Counted from the first letter of the stretch, positions 1 to 6,956 are shown. The stretch: DNA of 22,593 nt from Pseudomonadota bacterium (GCA_016195115.1 JACQAI010000106.1:1-22593); one strand, 5' to 3'. Notes: a model not told the origin generated them from the letters alone. Program-made: numbers and translations.

Positions 1-1
1 G

Positions 2-430
2 CTGCGCCGGCTCCTGGCCGCGGCGACCGGCGCCGACGGGCGCCAACGCATGGGCGGCGAGATGGCGGTCGTCCGGACGGACGGACGGCCGCCGATCACC
101 GTGCTGGTGACACCGATCGGGCCGACGACCACGCTGAACAATTTGGCGCCGGTTTCCGCGGCGCTGGTGCTGGTACACGATCCGGCGCGCCAGCTCGCCC
201 ATCCGTCCAAACGGTTGCGCGCGCGGTTCGGTCTGACCCAGGCCGAAACCGCGCTCGCCCATGCCCTGCTTGACGGCAAGCGACTGGCCGAGATCGCCAC
301 CGAACGAGGCGTCTCGATCGAGACGGTGCGCACGCAGCTGCGCGCGCTGTTTCGCAAGACCGGGGTCTCGCGCCAGGCCGACTTGATGCGGCTGCTCCTG
401 GCGGTGCCGCAGCAGCCGCCGACCGCCTGA
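2..430 (+). CDS. LuxR-family transcriptional regulator, 3' end only
   Basis: The reading frame is open from the left edge of the window, so the true start lies upstream and only about 142 C-terminal residues are visible. The last ~65 residues form a LuxR/NarL-type helix-turn-helix: the helix segment LTQAETALAHALLDGK is followed by AEIATERGVSIETVRTQLRA, with the Glu-Thr-Val-Arg recognition helix and a closing FRKTGVSRQADLMRLL helix. This is the DNA-binding end of a GerE-type regulator. The part before it (VVRTDGRPPITVLVTPIG..) resembles the tail of a sensory domain, but I cannot name it. It ends 96 bases before the aldolase start on the same strand and could regulate that operon (inference). 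The family call is firm; the inducer is unknown. Confidence 0.85.
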   Translation: MRRLLAAATGADGRQRMGGEMAVVRTDGRPPITVLVTPIGPTTTLNNLAPVSAALVLVHDPARQLAHPSKRLRARFGLTQAETALAHALLDGKRLAEIATERGVSIETVRTQLRALFRKTGVSRQADLMRLLLAVPQQPPTA

Positions 431-500
431 GCGGGGATCGACCCGCACCCCTTGACCTGGGCTAGACTGGCGGTCGCCTCGCGATCTCTGGAGACCATCC

Positions 501-530
501 ATGGCATCGTCGACCGGGCCGCGCGCATGA
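501..530 (+). other. possible 9-codon leader mini-ORF coupled to the aldolase start
   Basis: ATG at 501 is preceded by GGAG at 490-493 with a 7-base spacer, a good ribosome-binding arrangement. The frame reads MASSTGPRA and stops at TGA 528-530. That stop overlaps the likely aldolase start ATG (527-529) as ATGA. The aldolase ATG itself has no purine-rich site just upstream, so ribosomes finishing the mini-ORF could restart on it. A weak promoter-like pair (TCGACC 438-443, TAGACT 462-467, 18-base spacer) would place the transcript start upstream of this unit. All of this is inference from spacing, and chance is quite possible. Confidence 0.25.
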
Positions 531-1297
531 GCCCGAGCGCCCGCTTCAAGCAGCGGCTGCATCGGCGCGAGATGCAGCTCGGCTTCTTCATCGGCCTGTC
601 GTCGCCGGCGCTGGTCGAGATGATCGGCTGGGCCGGCTTCGACTTCGTGATCATCGACACCGAGCACGGCCCGATGTCGCTGGATGCGGTCGAGCATATG
701 CTGCGCGCCGCCGACGCCGCCGGCATCGCCGCCCTGGTGCGCCTGCCGGGCGCCACCGAGGTCCAGATCCTGCCGGTGCTCGACATCGGCGCCGCGGGCA
801 TCCTGGTGCCGCACGTCTCGAGCCTGGAGAAGGCGCGCGCGGTGGTCGCCCAGGCCTACTATCCGCCGCACGGCCGGCGCGGCGTCAGCACGGTGTCGCG
901 GGCGGCGCGCTACGGGCTCGGCGACGGCGCCGCCTATCTAGCCGCGCGCCACCAGGAGACCTCGGTCGTGCTCATGATCGAGGACGCCGCGGTGCTGCCG
1001 GAGATCGCCGCGATCGCGGCGCTGCCCGGGGTCGATGCGATCTTCATCGGGCCGAACGATCTCGCCGCCTCGCTCGGGCGCGCCGGTCAGCCCGGCCATC
1101 CCGACGTCGCCGCCGCGATCGCCAAGATCCGCGACGCGGTGCGGCCCATCGATGGCGTTGCTCTCGCGACGATCGGCCGAGCCCCCGGCGACGTCGCGCG
1201 GCATCGCGACAACGGCATCAGCGTGGTGTGCTTCTCGACGCCGCTGCTGATCGCCGGCGCGTTGCGCGACCTGATGAAGCGGGAGCGGCCGGCATGA
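527..1297 (+). CDS. HpcH/HpaI-family class II pyruvate aldolase
   Basis: A 256-residue protein, the usual length for HpcH/HpaI aldolase/citrate-lyase-type enzymes, which cleave or form C-C bonds with pyruvate as one partner using a divalent metal (family knowledge). Family marks are the N-terminal GFFIGLSSPALVEMIGWAGF strand, FVIIDTEHGPMS with the catalytic His region, the MIEDAAVLPE segment with a metal-ligand Glu, and IFIGPNDLAASLG with the metal-ligand Asp. I place the start at ATG 527 rather than an in-frame TTG at 452, because the extra 25 residues look unlike the family N-terminus. The stop overlaps the next gene's ATG by 4 bases, so aldolase and binding protein form an operon. Substrate unknown; degradation of a 2-oxo-4-hydroxy acid is typical for relatives. 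Confidence 0.88.
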   Translation: MSPSARFKQRLHRREMQLGFFIGLSSPALVEMIGWAGFDFVIIDTEHGPMSLDAVEHMLRAADAAGIAALVRLPGATEVQILPVLDIGAAGILVPHVSSLEKARAVVAQAYYPPHGRRGVSTVSRAARYGLGDGAAYLAARHQETSVVLMIEDAAVLPEIAAIAALPGVDAIFIGPNDLAASLGRAGQPGHPDVAAAIAKIRDAVRPIDGVALATIGRAPGDVARHRDNGISVVCFSTPLLIAGALRDLMKRERPA

Positions 1298-2241
1298 TCA
1301 TGCGGTGGATCCTGGCGGCCCTGCTCGTCGTAGCATCGCTGCCGGCGGTGGCGGCGTTCCCGGAGAAGCCGATCCGCATCATCGTGCCGACCGCGCCGGG
1401 CGGCTCGTCCGACATCGTCACGCGCCTGATCGCCAATGCGGCGCGCGCGTTCATCGACCAGCCGTTCGTGATCGACAACCGCCCGGGCGCCAACGGCAAC
1501 GTCGGCATGGACGTCGTCGCCAAGGCACCGCCCGACGGCTACACCCTGGGCAACTGCGCGATCGGCGTGTGCTCGGCCAACCGCGCGCTCGTGCCCATGC
1601 CGTTCGCGGCAAGCGACCTCTTGCCGATGTTCTGGTCGGCCAGCGTCATGAACATGCTGGCGCTCAACAGCGGCGTGCCGGCGCAGGCCTTGGCCGAGTT
1701 CGTCCAGCTGGCGCGCACCCGCGAACTGTCCTACGGCTCGTCGGGGGTCGGCAGCGCCCATCATCTGAGCGCCGAGCTGCTCGCCGGCGTGTTCGGCGTC
1801 AAGTTCCTGCACGTCGCCTATCGCGGCGCCGGCCCGGCGATCCAGGATCTGCTCGCCGGCCGGGTCGATTTCATGATCGAGAACGTCGCGACCCTGGTCG
1901 AGCACCGGAAGAGCGGTCAGCTGCGCGGCCTGGCGGTGACCGGGGCGACGCGCACGCCCATTGCACCGGATCTGCCGACCTTGCGCGAGCTCGGCTATCC
2001 CGACGTCACCCTGGTGGCGTGGTTCGGCTTCGCGACCCGCGCCGGCACGCCGCTCGAGATCGTCGCGACGCTCAACGCGCTGTTCAACCGCGCGCTGCAG
2101 ACGCCGGTCGTCCAGGCGCGCTTCGCCGAGATGGGCCTGATCCCCGAGGGCGGACCGGCCGCGCGCTTCGGCGCCCATATCGCCGCCGAGACCGCCAAAT
2201 GGCAGGCCGTCGTGACCAAGAACAACATCAAGCCGGAGTAG
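1294..2241 (+). CDS. Bug/TctC-family tripartite tricarboxylate transporter substrate-binding protein
   Basis: A 315-residue periplasmic binding protein. The start ATG 1294 overlaps the aldolase stop (ATGA); GGGAG at 1281-1285 can serve as ribosome site. The N-terminus MIMRWILAALLVVASLPAVA is a Sec signal peptide, cut after about residue 21. The mature start FPEKPIRIIVPTAPGGSSDI, then FVIDNRPGANGNVG and APPDGYTLG, are the standard Bug/TctC signatures. Later VAYRGAGPAIQDLLAGRVDFM completes the ligand-binding core. Relatives bind carboxylates and feed a TctA/TctB membrane pair (family knowledge). No such membrane genes are in the window, so this is an orphan receptor, common in bacteria with expanded Bug families. 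Coupling to an aldolase suggests the ligand is the aldolase pathway substrate (inference). Confidence 0.93.
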   Translation: MIMRWILAALLVVASLPAVAAFPEKPIRIIVPTAPGGSSDIVTRLIANAARAFIDQPFVIDNRPGANGNVGMDVVAKAPPDGYTLGNCAIGVCSANRALVPMPFAASDLLPMFWSASVMNMLALNSGVPAQALAEFVQLARTRELSYGSSGVGSAHHLSAELLAGVFGVKFLHVAYRGAGPAIQDLLAGRVDFMIENVATLVEHRKSGQLRGLAVTGATRTPIAPDLPTLRELGYPDVTLVAWFGFATRAGTPLEIVATLNALFNRALQTPVVQARFAEMGLIPEGGPAARFGAHIAAETAKWQAVVTKNNIKPE

Positions 2242-2279
2242 CGGCCACACCCCCCTCGTCGTCATGGGTTGGCGGGCCG

Positions 2280-2301
2280 CCGACCTGGAAAAACAGGTCG
2301 G
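2280..2301. repeat. perfect 8-bp inverted repeat (hairpin)
   Basis: CCGACCTG at 2280-2287 and CAGGTCGG at 2294-2301 pair perfectly around the loop GAAAAA. It lies 38 bases after the TctC-type stop codon and 10 bases ahead of the terminator hairpin. It could be part of a two-hairpin transcript end; no T-run follows it on either strand. Confidence 0.6.
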
Positions 2302-2311
2302 ATTCAGGTCG

Positions 2312-2338
2312 CCTCGCCCGGACCGGGTGAGGTTTTGT
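2312..2338 (+). terminator. intrinsic terminator of the aldolase/TctC operon
   Basis: CCTCGCCC (2312-2319) pairs with GGGTGAGG (2325-2332) through one G-T wobble, with a short GGACC loop, and is followed directly by TTTTGT (2333-2338). This is the layout of a Rho-independent terminator for plus-strand transcription and sits about 70 bases past the TctC-type gene. The rest of the 211-base convergent gap (to 2452) holds an 11-base direct repeat CGCCGGCACGC at 2351-2361 and 2379-2389. No clear terminator was seen for the minus-strand gene. Confidence 0.7.
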
Positions 2339-2452
2339 CATGTCGATCGCCGCCGGCACGCTTTGCACCGTCCCGACACGCCGGCACGCGCGCGATCATC
2401 TAACGAGCGGGGAGCCCCGGTTGCTGCCTGCGGGCGCGGCCGCGCACCCGTG

Positions 2453-3535
2453 TCAGCTGACCAGCTCGGCCTTGCGCTGGGTCATCTCGGCGAGATAGCG
2501 CGACGGCACTTCCATGAACGGCGTGCGCTGGCGCAGCCAGCCGCGGTGGTCGTCGGCGTTGTGCATGCCCTGGTTGGCCGGCAGCGCCGGCCAGTTCGCG
2601 ACCTCGAGCCACAGCCGGAACAGATGGCGCCGCCGCGTCACCTCGGGCCAGTCCTGGTATTCGGTGCGGCCGTGCAGGATCGCGCGGTTGTTGAGGAACT
2701 GGATGTCGCCTTCGCCGATATCCATGTCGAGATAGAACTCGGGCGAGCGGGCGATCTCCTGCAGCACCTCGAGCGCTTCGAGCTGCAACGGCGTCAAGGT
2801 GACGTCGCCGGCGGCGGCGGCGCGGCGCGGATAGTCGCCCGACAGGTTGGTGCTCAGGGCGCCGGTGGCGCGCGAGAAGAAGCTCACGGTCTTGAGCACC
2901 ACGCCCGAGCCGAGCTCGGCGTCGAGCGGCATGCGCCGGCACACGAAGCCCTCGTAGCACAGCGCCAACAGGTCGGGCCGGGTCTCGAGCAGGCGGTTGT
3001 GCACCGCGGCAGCACTGACGATCCGGCTGGCGCCGCCCGACTTGGCGGCGTGTACGCACATCAGCGAGACGATGTCGCAGGTGTCGGTGTGCATGCGCTG
3101 GGCACCGCCCGAGTGATAGCCGCGCGCCTGCGCCTCGATGTCGCTGACGTCGATGACGTGGCCGAGCAGCTCGCCGAAATAGGACTGCGGCAGGACCCGA
3201 CCGATGTGGACACCGAGGCCGACATAAATGCGCGCCATGTCGTCGAGCGAATAGCGCTCGCGCGGCAGGCCGCGCAGCAGCATGAAGCCGCAGCCGTCGC
3301 GCAGCTCGTCGCCGAGCTTGCGCAGGGCGCCGCTGAGGGTTGGCAGCGGAAACGTGTCGGCCGTGATGGCGGGAAAGTCGACCGGGCCGAGCGACTTCAG
3401 ATGCGCGAGCGCAGCGTCGATCTCGGCGATCTCGGCCGCCGACAGCACATGCAAGCCCTCGGCGCGATAGTCGATCCGCCCGCCATGCCAGACCGGGCGG
3501 CCCTCGGCGGGTTTCAGGCTCTGCATCATGGTCAT
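2453..3535 (-). CDS. TauD/TfdA-family Fe(II)/2-oxoglutarate-dependent dioxygenase
   Basis: A 360-residue non-heme iron oxygenase. The 2-His-1-carboxylate facial triad is visible: His149 and Asp151 in RMHTDTCD and His288 in NNRAILHGRTEY. The Arg cluster in RRRHLFRLWLEV (301-312) supplies the 2-oxoglutarate carboxylate ligand. Family members hydroxylate their substrate while decarboxylating 2-oxoglutarate, often releasing sulfite, phenol or aldehyde from sulfonates, phenoxyacids or ethers. The start ATG 3535 has GGAG 7 bases upstream and lies 4 bases after the flavin monooxygenase stop, so the two are cotranscribed. It is longer than TauD (~280), with an N-terminal extension of roughly 70 residues, so taurine is not a safe guess. 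Family sure, substrate unknown. Confidence 0.9.
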   Translation of the reverse strand: MTMMQSLKPAEGRPVWHGGRIDYRAEGLHVLSAAEIAEIDAALAHLKSLGPVDFPAITADTFPLPTLSGALRKLGDELRDGCGFMLLRGLPRERYSLDDMARIYVGLGVHIGRVLPQSYFGELLGHVIDVSDIEAQARGYHSGGAQRMHTDTCDIVSLMCVHAAKSGGASRIVSAAAVHNRLLETRPDLLALCYEGFVCRRMPLDAELGSGVVLKTVSFFSRATGALSTNLSGDYPRRAAAAGDVTLTPLQLEALEVLQEIARSPEFYLDMDIGEGDIQFLNNRAILHGRTEYQDWPEVTRRRHLFRLWLEVANWPALPANQGMHNADDHRGWLRQRTPFMEVPSRYLAEMTQRKAELVS

Positions 3536-3539
3536 CGCA

Positions 3540-4916
3540 CTACTCCGCCACGCGGGATGAAGCGGTCTCAGCATAGCGGCTGGTCGGCCGCTTGAGACCT
3601 AGATTGTCGCGCAGGGTCGGGCCTTCGTACTCGGTCCGGAACAGGCCGCGATTCTGCAGCTCGGGGATCACGAGCTCGATGAATTCGTCCAGGCCCCCCG
3701 GCAGGTAGGGCGGCTGGATCAGGAAGCCGTCGATGCCATAGCCGCAGAACCATTGCTCCATCTCGTCGGCAATCTGGATCGCGGTGCCCATGACGGTGCG
3801 CTGGCCGCGCGCGCCCGCGAAGCGCTGGTAGAGCTGGCGCACGGTCAAGTTCTCGTCGCGCGCCCAGGCGATCACGTTCTTCTGCGAAGTCTGGCCCATG
3901 TTGGAGACGTGCGTGTCACATTCCTTGGGCAGCGGCCCGTCGAGGTCGACGTTCGACAGGTCGAAATTGCCGAGCGCGTTGGACAACAGGATCAGGCCGA
4001 CGTCGGGATGGATCAGCGATTGCAGGTAGCGGTGCTTCTCCTCGGCCTCGGCCGCGGTGCGTCCGACCACCGGGTTGAAGCCGGGCATCACCTTGAGGGC
4101 CTCGGGCGGGCGGCCATACTTGGCCATGCGGCCTTTGAGGTCGCGATAGAAGTCCTGCGCGCCTTTCAGCGTGTGTTGCGGCGTGAACACCGCCTCGGCG
4201 GTGCGTGCCGCGAGCTCGCGACCGACCTCCGAGGAGCCCGCCTGGAAGATCACCGGATGGCCCTGCGGCGGTCGCGCGACGTTAAGCGGCCCGCGCACCG
4301 AGAAGTGCTTGCCCTTGTGGTTGAGCGTGTGGAGCTTCGTGGGGTCGAAATAGCGCGCGCTGGCGCGATCGCGCACGAACGCGTCGTCGTCCCAGCTGTC
4401 CCACAAGCCCTGCACGACCTCGACGAACTCGAAGGCGCGGTCGTAGCGCGCGTCGTGCTCGTAGTGCGCCTCGCGGCCGAAATTGTAGGCCTCCGACAGG
4501 TTCGAGGAGGTCACGACGTTCCAACCGGCGCGGCCGCCGCTGATGTGGTCGAGCGAAGCGAACTTGCGCGCGACGTTGTAGGGCTCGTTGTAGCTCGTGG
4601 TCGCGGTGGCGCACAGGCCAATGCGCGAAGTGATCGAGGCCAGCGCCGACAACAAGGTGATGGGCTCGAAGTACGCCATGTATTGCGGCCAGCGGCTGAG
4701 CGGCCCGAGGTCGCCGTCGCGCACCGCGACCGCGTCGGCCAGGAACATGAGGTCGAACTTGGCCTGCTCGGCACGCTGGCACAGGCTGGCGTAGTGCCGG
4801 AAATTGGTGCCGGCGTCGATCTGCGAGCCCTCGTGCAACCACGACGCAACGTGGTGCCCGGTCGGGTGGAACATGGCGCCGAGCTTCAGCTTCTCATTCG
4901 GGCGGGCGGAGCGCAT
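3540..4916 (-). CDS. NtaA/SnaA/DszA-type FMN-dependent (LLM class) monooxygenase
   Basis: A 458-residue bacterial-luciferase-like flavin monooxygenase, matching the ~440-460 length of the NtaA/SnaA/DszA group, which use reduced FMN from a separate reductase. Evidence: KLKLGAMFHPTGHHVASW at the N-terminus, the ARKFASLDHISGGRAGWNVV block with TSSNLSEAYNFG, the PVIFQAGSSEVGRELAARTA phosphate-binding region, and the C-terminal GTAIQIADEMEQWF plus GIDGFLIQPPYLPGGLDEFI. The start ATG 4916 has AGGGA 7 bases upstream. The open frame runs further upstream to 5675, but that stretch crosses an intergenic repeat and another gene and has no family similarity. It is followed 4 bases later by the TauD-type dioxygenase. 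Relatives attack nitrilotriacetate-like chelators, sulfones or alkyl amines; the substrate here is unknown. No flavin reductase gene is in the window. Confidence 0.93.
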   Translation of the reverse strand: MRSARPNEKLKLGAMFHPTGHHVASWLHEGSQIDAGTNFRHYASLCQRAEQAKFDLMFLADAVAVRDGDLGPLSRWPQYMAYFEPITLLSALASITSRIGLCATATTSYNEPYNVARKFASLDHISGGRAGWNVVTSSNLSEAYNFGREAHYEHDARYDRAFEFVEVVQGLWDSWDDDAFVRDRASARYFDPTKLHTLNHKGKHFSVRGPLNVARPPQGHPVIFQAGSSEVGRELAARTAEAVFTPQHTLKGAQDFYRDLKGRMAKYGRPPEALKVMPGFNPVVGRTAAEAEEKHRYLQSLIHPDVGLILLSNALGNFDLSNVDLDGPLPKECDTHVSNMGQTSQKNVIAWARDENLTVRQLYQRFAGARGQRTVMGTAIQIADEMEQWFCGYGIDGFLIQPPYLPGGLDEFIELVIPELQNRGLFRTEYEGPTLRDNLGLKRPTSRYAETASSRVAE

Positions 4917-5019
4917 GGGAAGATCCCTGGATGGACGGCACGCGGGTTTTCCAAGCAAAGCAGATGCCGACCCGCGCCCGAATGCAAGCACGCCGCGCCG
5001 TCGGACATCGTCCTGATAC

Positions 5020-5038
5020 GCCGGGCCGCAGGCCCGGC
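5020..5038. repeat. perfect 8-bp hairpin in an intergenic gap
   Basis: GCCGGGCC (5020-5027) and GGCCCGGC (5031-5038) pair perfectly around a GCA loop. It lies between the small ABM-like gene and the flavin monooxygenase gene, both on the minus strand. No T-run follows it on either strand, so it may stabilise or attenuate the transcript rather than terminate it. Confidence 0.55.
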
Positions 5039-5046
5039 AACCCATC

Positions 5047-5174
5047 AAAGGGGATCGGGGGGATAAGCAGGGATGGAGGGGATATGCATCTGATGCAGCG
5101 AGCGGGCGGCACCGGAGGATGATGGCGCTTCGCGCGCCACCCCTCGATCTCCCTTCATCCCCCCGATCCCCTTT
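5047..5174. repeat. 18-bp perfect inverted repeat pair bounding ~92 bp
   Basis: The 18 bases at 5047-5064 (AAAGGGGATC then G6 and AT) are the exact reverse complement of 5157-5174. Inside the arms the match continues imperfectly (GGGATGGAGGGG at 5070-5081 against 5141-5154 in reverse). The 278-base gap between two minus-strand genes (4917-5194) holds this structure and the neighbouring hairpin and no convincing ORF. It may be a REP/MITE-like palindromic element or a long stem that separates expression of the two genes (inference). Confidence 0.65.
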
Positions 5175-5194
5175 CAGGGCGCCGGAGCGGGCGG

Positions 5195-5572
5195 CTAGTC
5201 GGCGGCAGCGGAGGCCTTGTCGAGCAGGTGCTGGGGGGTGCTCGAGACGACCTTGGCGTAGGTCGGGATGAAGCCCTTGCCCTCGATCAGGCCGACGAAC
5301 TCGGGCTTGAGCTCCTCGGCGAGGATCTTGCGGATCTTGGCGTGGACCTCGATGTCGGCCCATTCGCCGAGCAGGTAGGAGTGGTCGGGGTCGTTGACGT
5401 CGCGGCACAGCACGCCGTCCTTCACCTGGGCCGATGATTTGTGCATCGGGTTGGCGTCGGAATAGTCGAACGTGTCGAACAGCTTGATGAACTGCTCGCC
5501 GGTCCCCGGCTTGACGCGGAAATCGTAGATGTGCATGAAGCTGCCCGCCTTGGCCAACGGTACGAGCGCCAT
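5195..5572 (-). CDS. small protein, probable dimeric alpha/beta-barrel (ABM/YgiN-like)
   Basis: A 125-residue cytoplasmic protein with no signal peptide. The start ATG 5572 is fixed by AGGAGG with a 5-base spacer. The core MHIYDFRVKPGTGEQFIKLFDTF followed later by SYLLGEWADIEVHAKIRKIL has the beta-alpha spacing of antibiotic-biosynthesis-monooxygenase-like ferredoxin-fold dimers. In that pattern, a strand with Arg/Lys-Pro-Gly is followed by a helix and then by a Leu-Gly-Glu-Trp strand. Such proteins act as cofactor-free oxygenases, isomerases or pathway helpers. It is first in the minus-strand direction from the divergent promoter, opposite the Rieske genes and upstream of the flavin monooxygenase, implying a place in the same pathway. 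The specific family is a cautious call; it may be a hypothetical protein of another stress-responsive barrel group. Confidence 0.6.
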   Translation of the reverse strand: MALVPLAKAGSFMHIYDFRVKPGTGEQFIKLFDTFDYSDANPMHKSSAQVKDGVLCRDVNDPDHSYLLGEWADIEVHAKIRKILAEELKPEFVGLIEGKGFIPTYAKVVSSTPQHLLDKASAAAD

Positions 5573-5697
5573 TCTCGCCTCCTGAAAAACCTGCCGCGGT
5601 TCCACGATAGCGCGCGGTCGGGATCGGGAAAAGAGGTATACTGAGCAATTCCGGCCGCGCTATAGTTCCGCGCAATCGACTTCCAGGAGCGGCGTCG
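5573..5697. promoter_or_regulatory. divergent promoter region with flanking inverted repeat
   Basis: This 125-base gap separates the ABM-like gene (minus) from the Rieske alpha gene (plus). GGTATACTGAGC at 5635-5646 contains a -10-like TATACT (5637-5642), about 50 bases ahead of the Rieske ATG. No good -35 is visible at 16-18 bases, so an activator may be needed. ATAGCGCG (5607-5614) and CGCGCTAT (5656-5663) form an exact 8-base inverted repeat almost centred on the TATACT box and are candidate operator half-sites. AGGAG at 5685-5689 is the Rieske alpha ribosome site. Confidence 0.45.
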
Positions 5698-6954
5698 ATG
5701 CCCGACAGCGCCCAAACCCCTCACACCAACGAGCCCACCCGCGTGTGGCCGGCCGGCGGGCTGCAGGCGATCCCGGACTGGGTCTACACCGACCCGGCGA
5801 TCTACCAGCGCGAGATCGAGCGCATCTTCCACGGCCGGACCTGGAACTTCGTCGCGCTCGAGGCCGAGCTGCCCGAGCCCGGCTGCTTCAAGCGCTCGTT
5901 CGTCGGCCCGACGCCGGTGATCGTCGCGCGCGACACAAACGGCTTTCACGTGTTCGAGAACCGCTGCGCCCATCGCGGCGCCGAGCTGTGCCGACCGGCG
6001 AGCGGCAAGGCGACCGAACTGGTCTGCCCCTACCACCAATGGACCTACGACCTCGCCGGCAACCTGACCGCGGTGCCGTTCCGCCGCGGCATCAAGAAGC
6101 AGGGCGGCATGCCGGCCGATTTCAAGCTCGCCGAGCACAATCTCCGCCAGCTTGCGGTGACGACGCGTGGCGGCGTCGTGTTCGCCTCATTCTGCCGCGA
6201 TCTCGAGCCCCTCGAGGATTATCTCGGGCCCGAGATCCTCGCCGACTTCGACGCCACGTTCGACGGCCGACCGCTCCAGATCCTCGGCTACTACCGCAAC
6301 ACGGTGCCGGGCAACTGGAAGATGTATCACGAGAACCTCAAGGATCCGTACCACGCCACCCTGCTGCACGCCTTCCTGGTCAATTTCGGCCTGATGGTCG
6401 CGGGCAACAAGTCGGCCATGATCGTCGATGCCTCGGGCCGCCACGGCACCATGGCGTCGGCCAAGCCCGATCAGCCGATGGTCGACGAGGCCAGCAAGCA
6501 GGAGATGCGCGCGTTCTCCGAAACCATGACGCTCAACGACACGCGCTTCCTCGAATACGTCCGCGAGTTCACCTCGCCATGGTCGGTCACCATGCAGACG
6601 ATCTGGCCCAACCTGATCGTGCAGCGCGAGCTCAACACCCTGGGCGTCCGCCAGATCGTGCCCAGCGGCCCGCACGAGTTCCTGATGATCTGGACCATGT
6701 TCGGCTTCACCGGCGACAGCGCAGAGATGACCCGCCACCGCCTGCGCCAGGGCAACCTGATGGGCCCCTCGGGCTTTCTCGGGCTCGAGGACAACGAGGC
6801 GATGAAGTTCGTTCAGGAGGGCGTCGTGCGTTCGTCGACCGATGTCTCCTACATCGGCCTCGGCGGCACCGAGGAGGGCACCGTCGATCATCTGATCTCC
6901 GAAGCCGCGATCCGCTCGATGTACCGCCACTATCGCGAGGTCATGGACCTCTGA
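5698..6954 (+). CDS. Rieske aromatic-ring-hydroxylating dioxygenase, alpha subunit
   Basis: A 418-residue catalytic subunit. The Rieske 2Fe-2S ligands are Cys90 and His92 (NRCAHRGAE) and Cys110 and His113 (CPYHQWTYD). The mononuclear iron site follows as Asp216, His219 and His224 in NLKDPYHATLLH, spaced as in naphthalene dioxygenase, with Asp365 in LEDNEA as the likely carboxylate ligand. It would add O2 to an aromatic ring, taking electrons from a ferredoxin/reductase. Overall look is closest to the two-component benzoate/anthranilate/salicylate-type branch rather than to monomeric demethylases, which also fits having a beta subunit 2 bases downstream. No reductase or ferredoxin gene occurs in the window, so electrons must come from elsewhere. 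Start ATG 5698 has AGGAG upstream. Substrate unknown. Confidence 0.93.
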   Translation: MPDSAQTPHTNEPTRVWPAGGLQAIPDWVYTDPAIYQREIERIFHGRTWNFVALEAELPEPGCFKRSFVGPTPVIVARDTNGFHVFENRCAHRGAELCRPASGKATELVCPYHQWTYDLAGNLTAVPFRRGIKKQGGMPADFKLAEHNLRQLAVTTRGGVVFASFCRDLEPLEDYLGPEILADFDATFDGRPLQILGYYRNTVPGNWKMYHENLKDPYHATLLHAFLVNFGLMVAGNKSAMIVDASGRHGTMASAKPDQPMVDEASKQEMRAFSETMTLNDTRFLEYVREFTSPWSVTMQTIWPNLIVQRELNTLGVRQIVPSGPHEFLMIWTMFGFTGDSAEMTRHRLRQGNLMGPSGFLGLEDNEAMKFVQEGVVRSSTDVSYIGLGGTEEGTVDHLISEAAIRSMYRHYREVMDL

Positions 6955-6956
6955 CG

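Noticed and set aside
452..526. TTG start giving the aldolase 25 extra N-terminal residues
   Set aside because: The extension is unlike HpcH/HpaI N-termini and lacks a ribosome site. The family-like protein begins at ATG 527.
2264..3595. 443-residue plus-strand open frame
   Set aside because: Antisense to the TauD/TfdA-type gene, which has a complete iron-ligand set; the shadow has no recognisable motif and would start inside the terminator region.
3753..5066. 437-residue plus-strand open frame
   Set aside because: Antisense to the flavin monooxygenase; low-complexity composition and no family motif.
5047..5174. insertion sequence or CRISPR
   Set aside because: The inverted repeats enclose only about 92 bases with no transposase frame, and no regularly spaced direct repeats exist.
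3540..5675. 711-residue minus-strand frame that might fuse an upstream domain to the flavin monooxygenase
   Set aside because: The upstream third crosses the palindromic gap and the ABM-like gene out of frame and has no domain. ATG 4916 gives a normal-length NtaA-type protein with a ribosome site.
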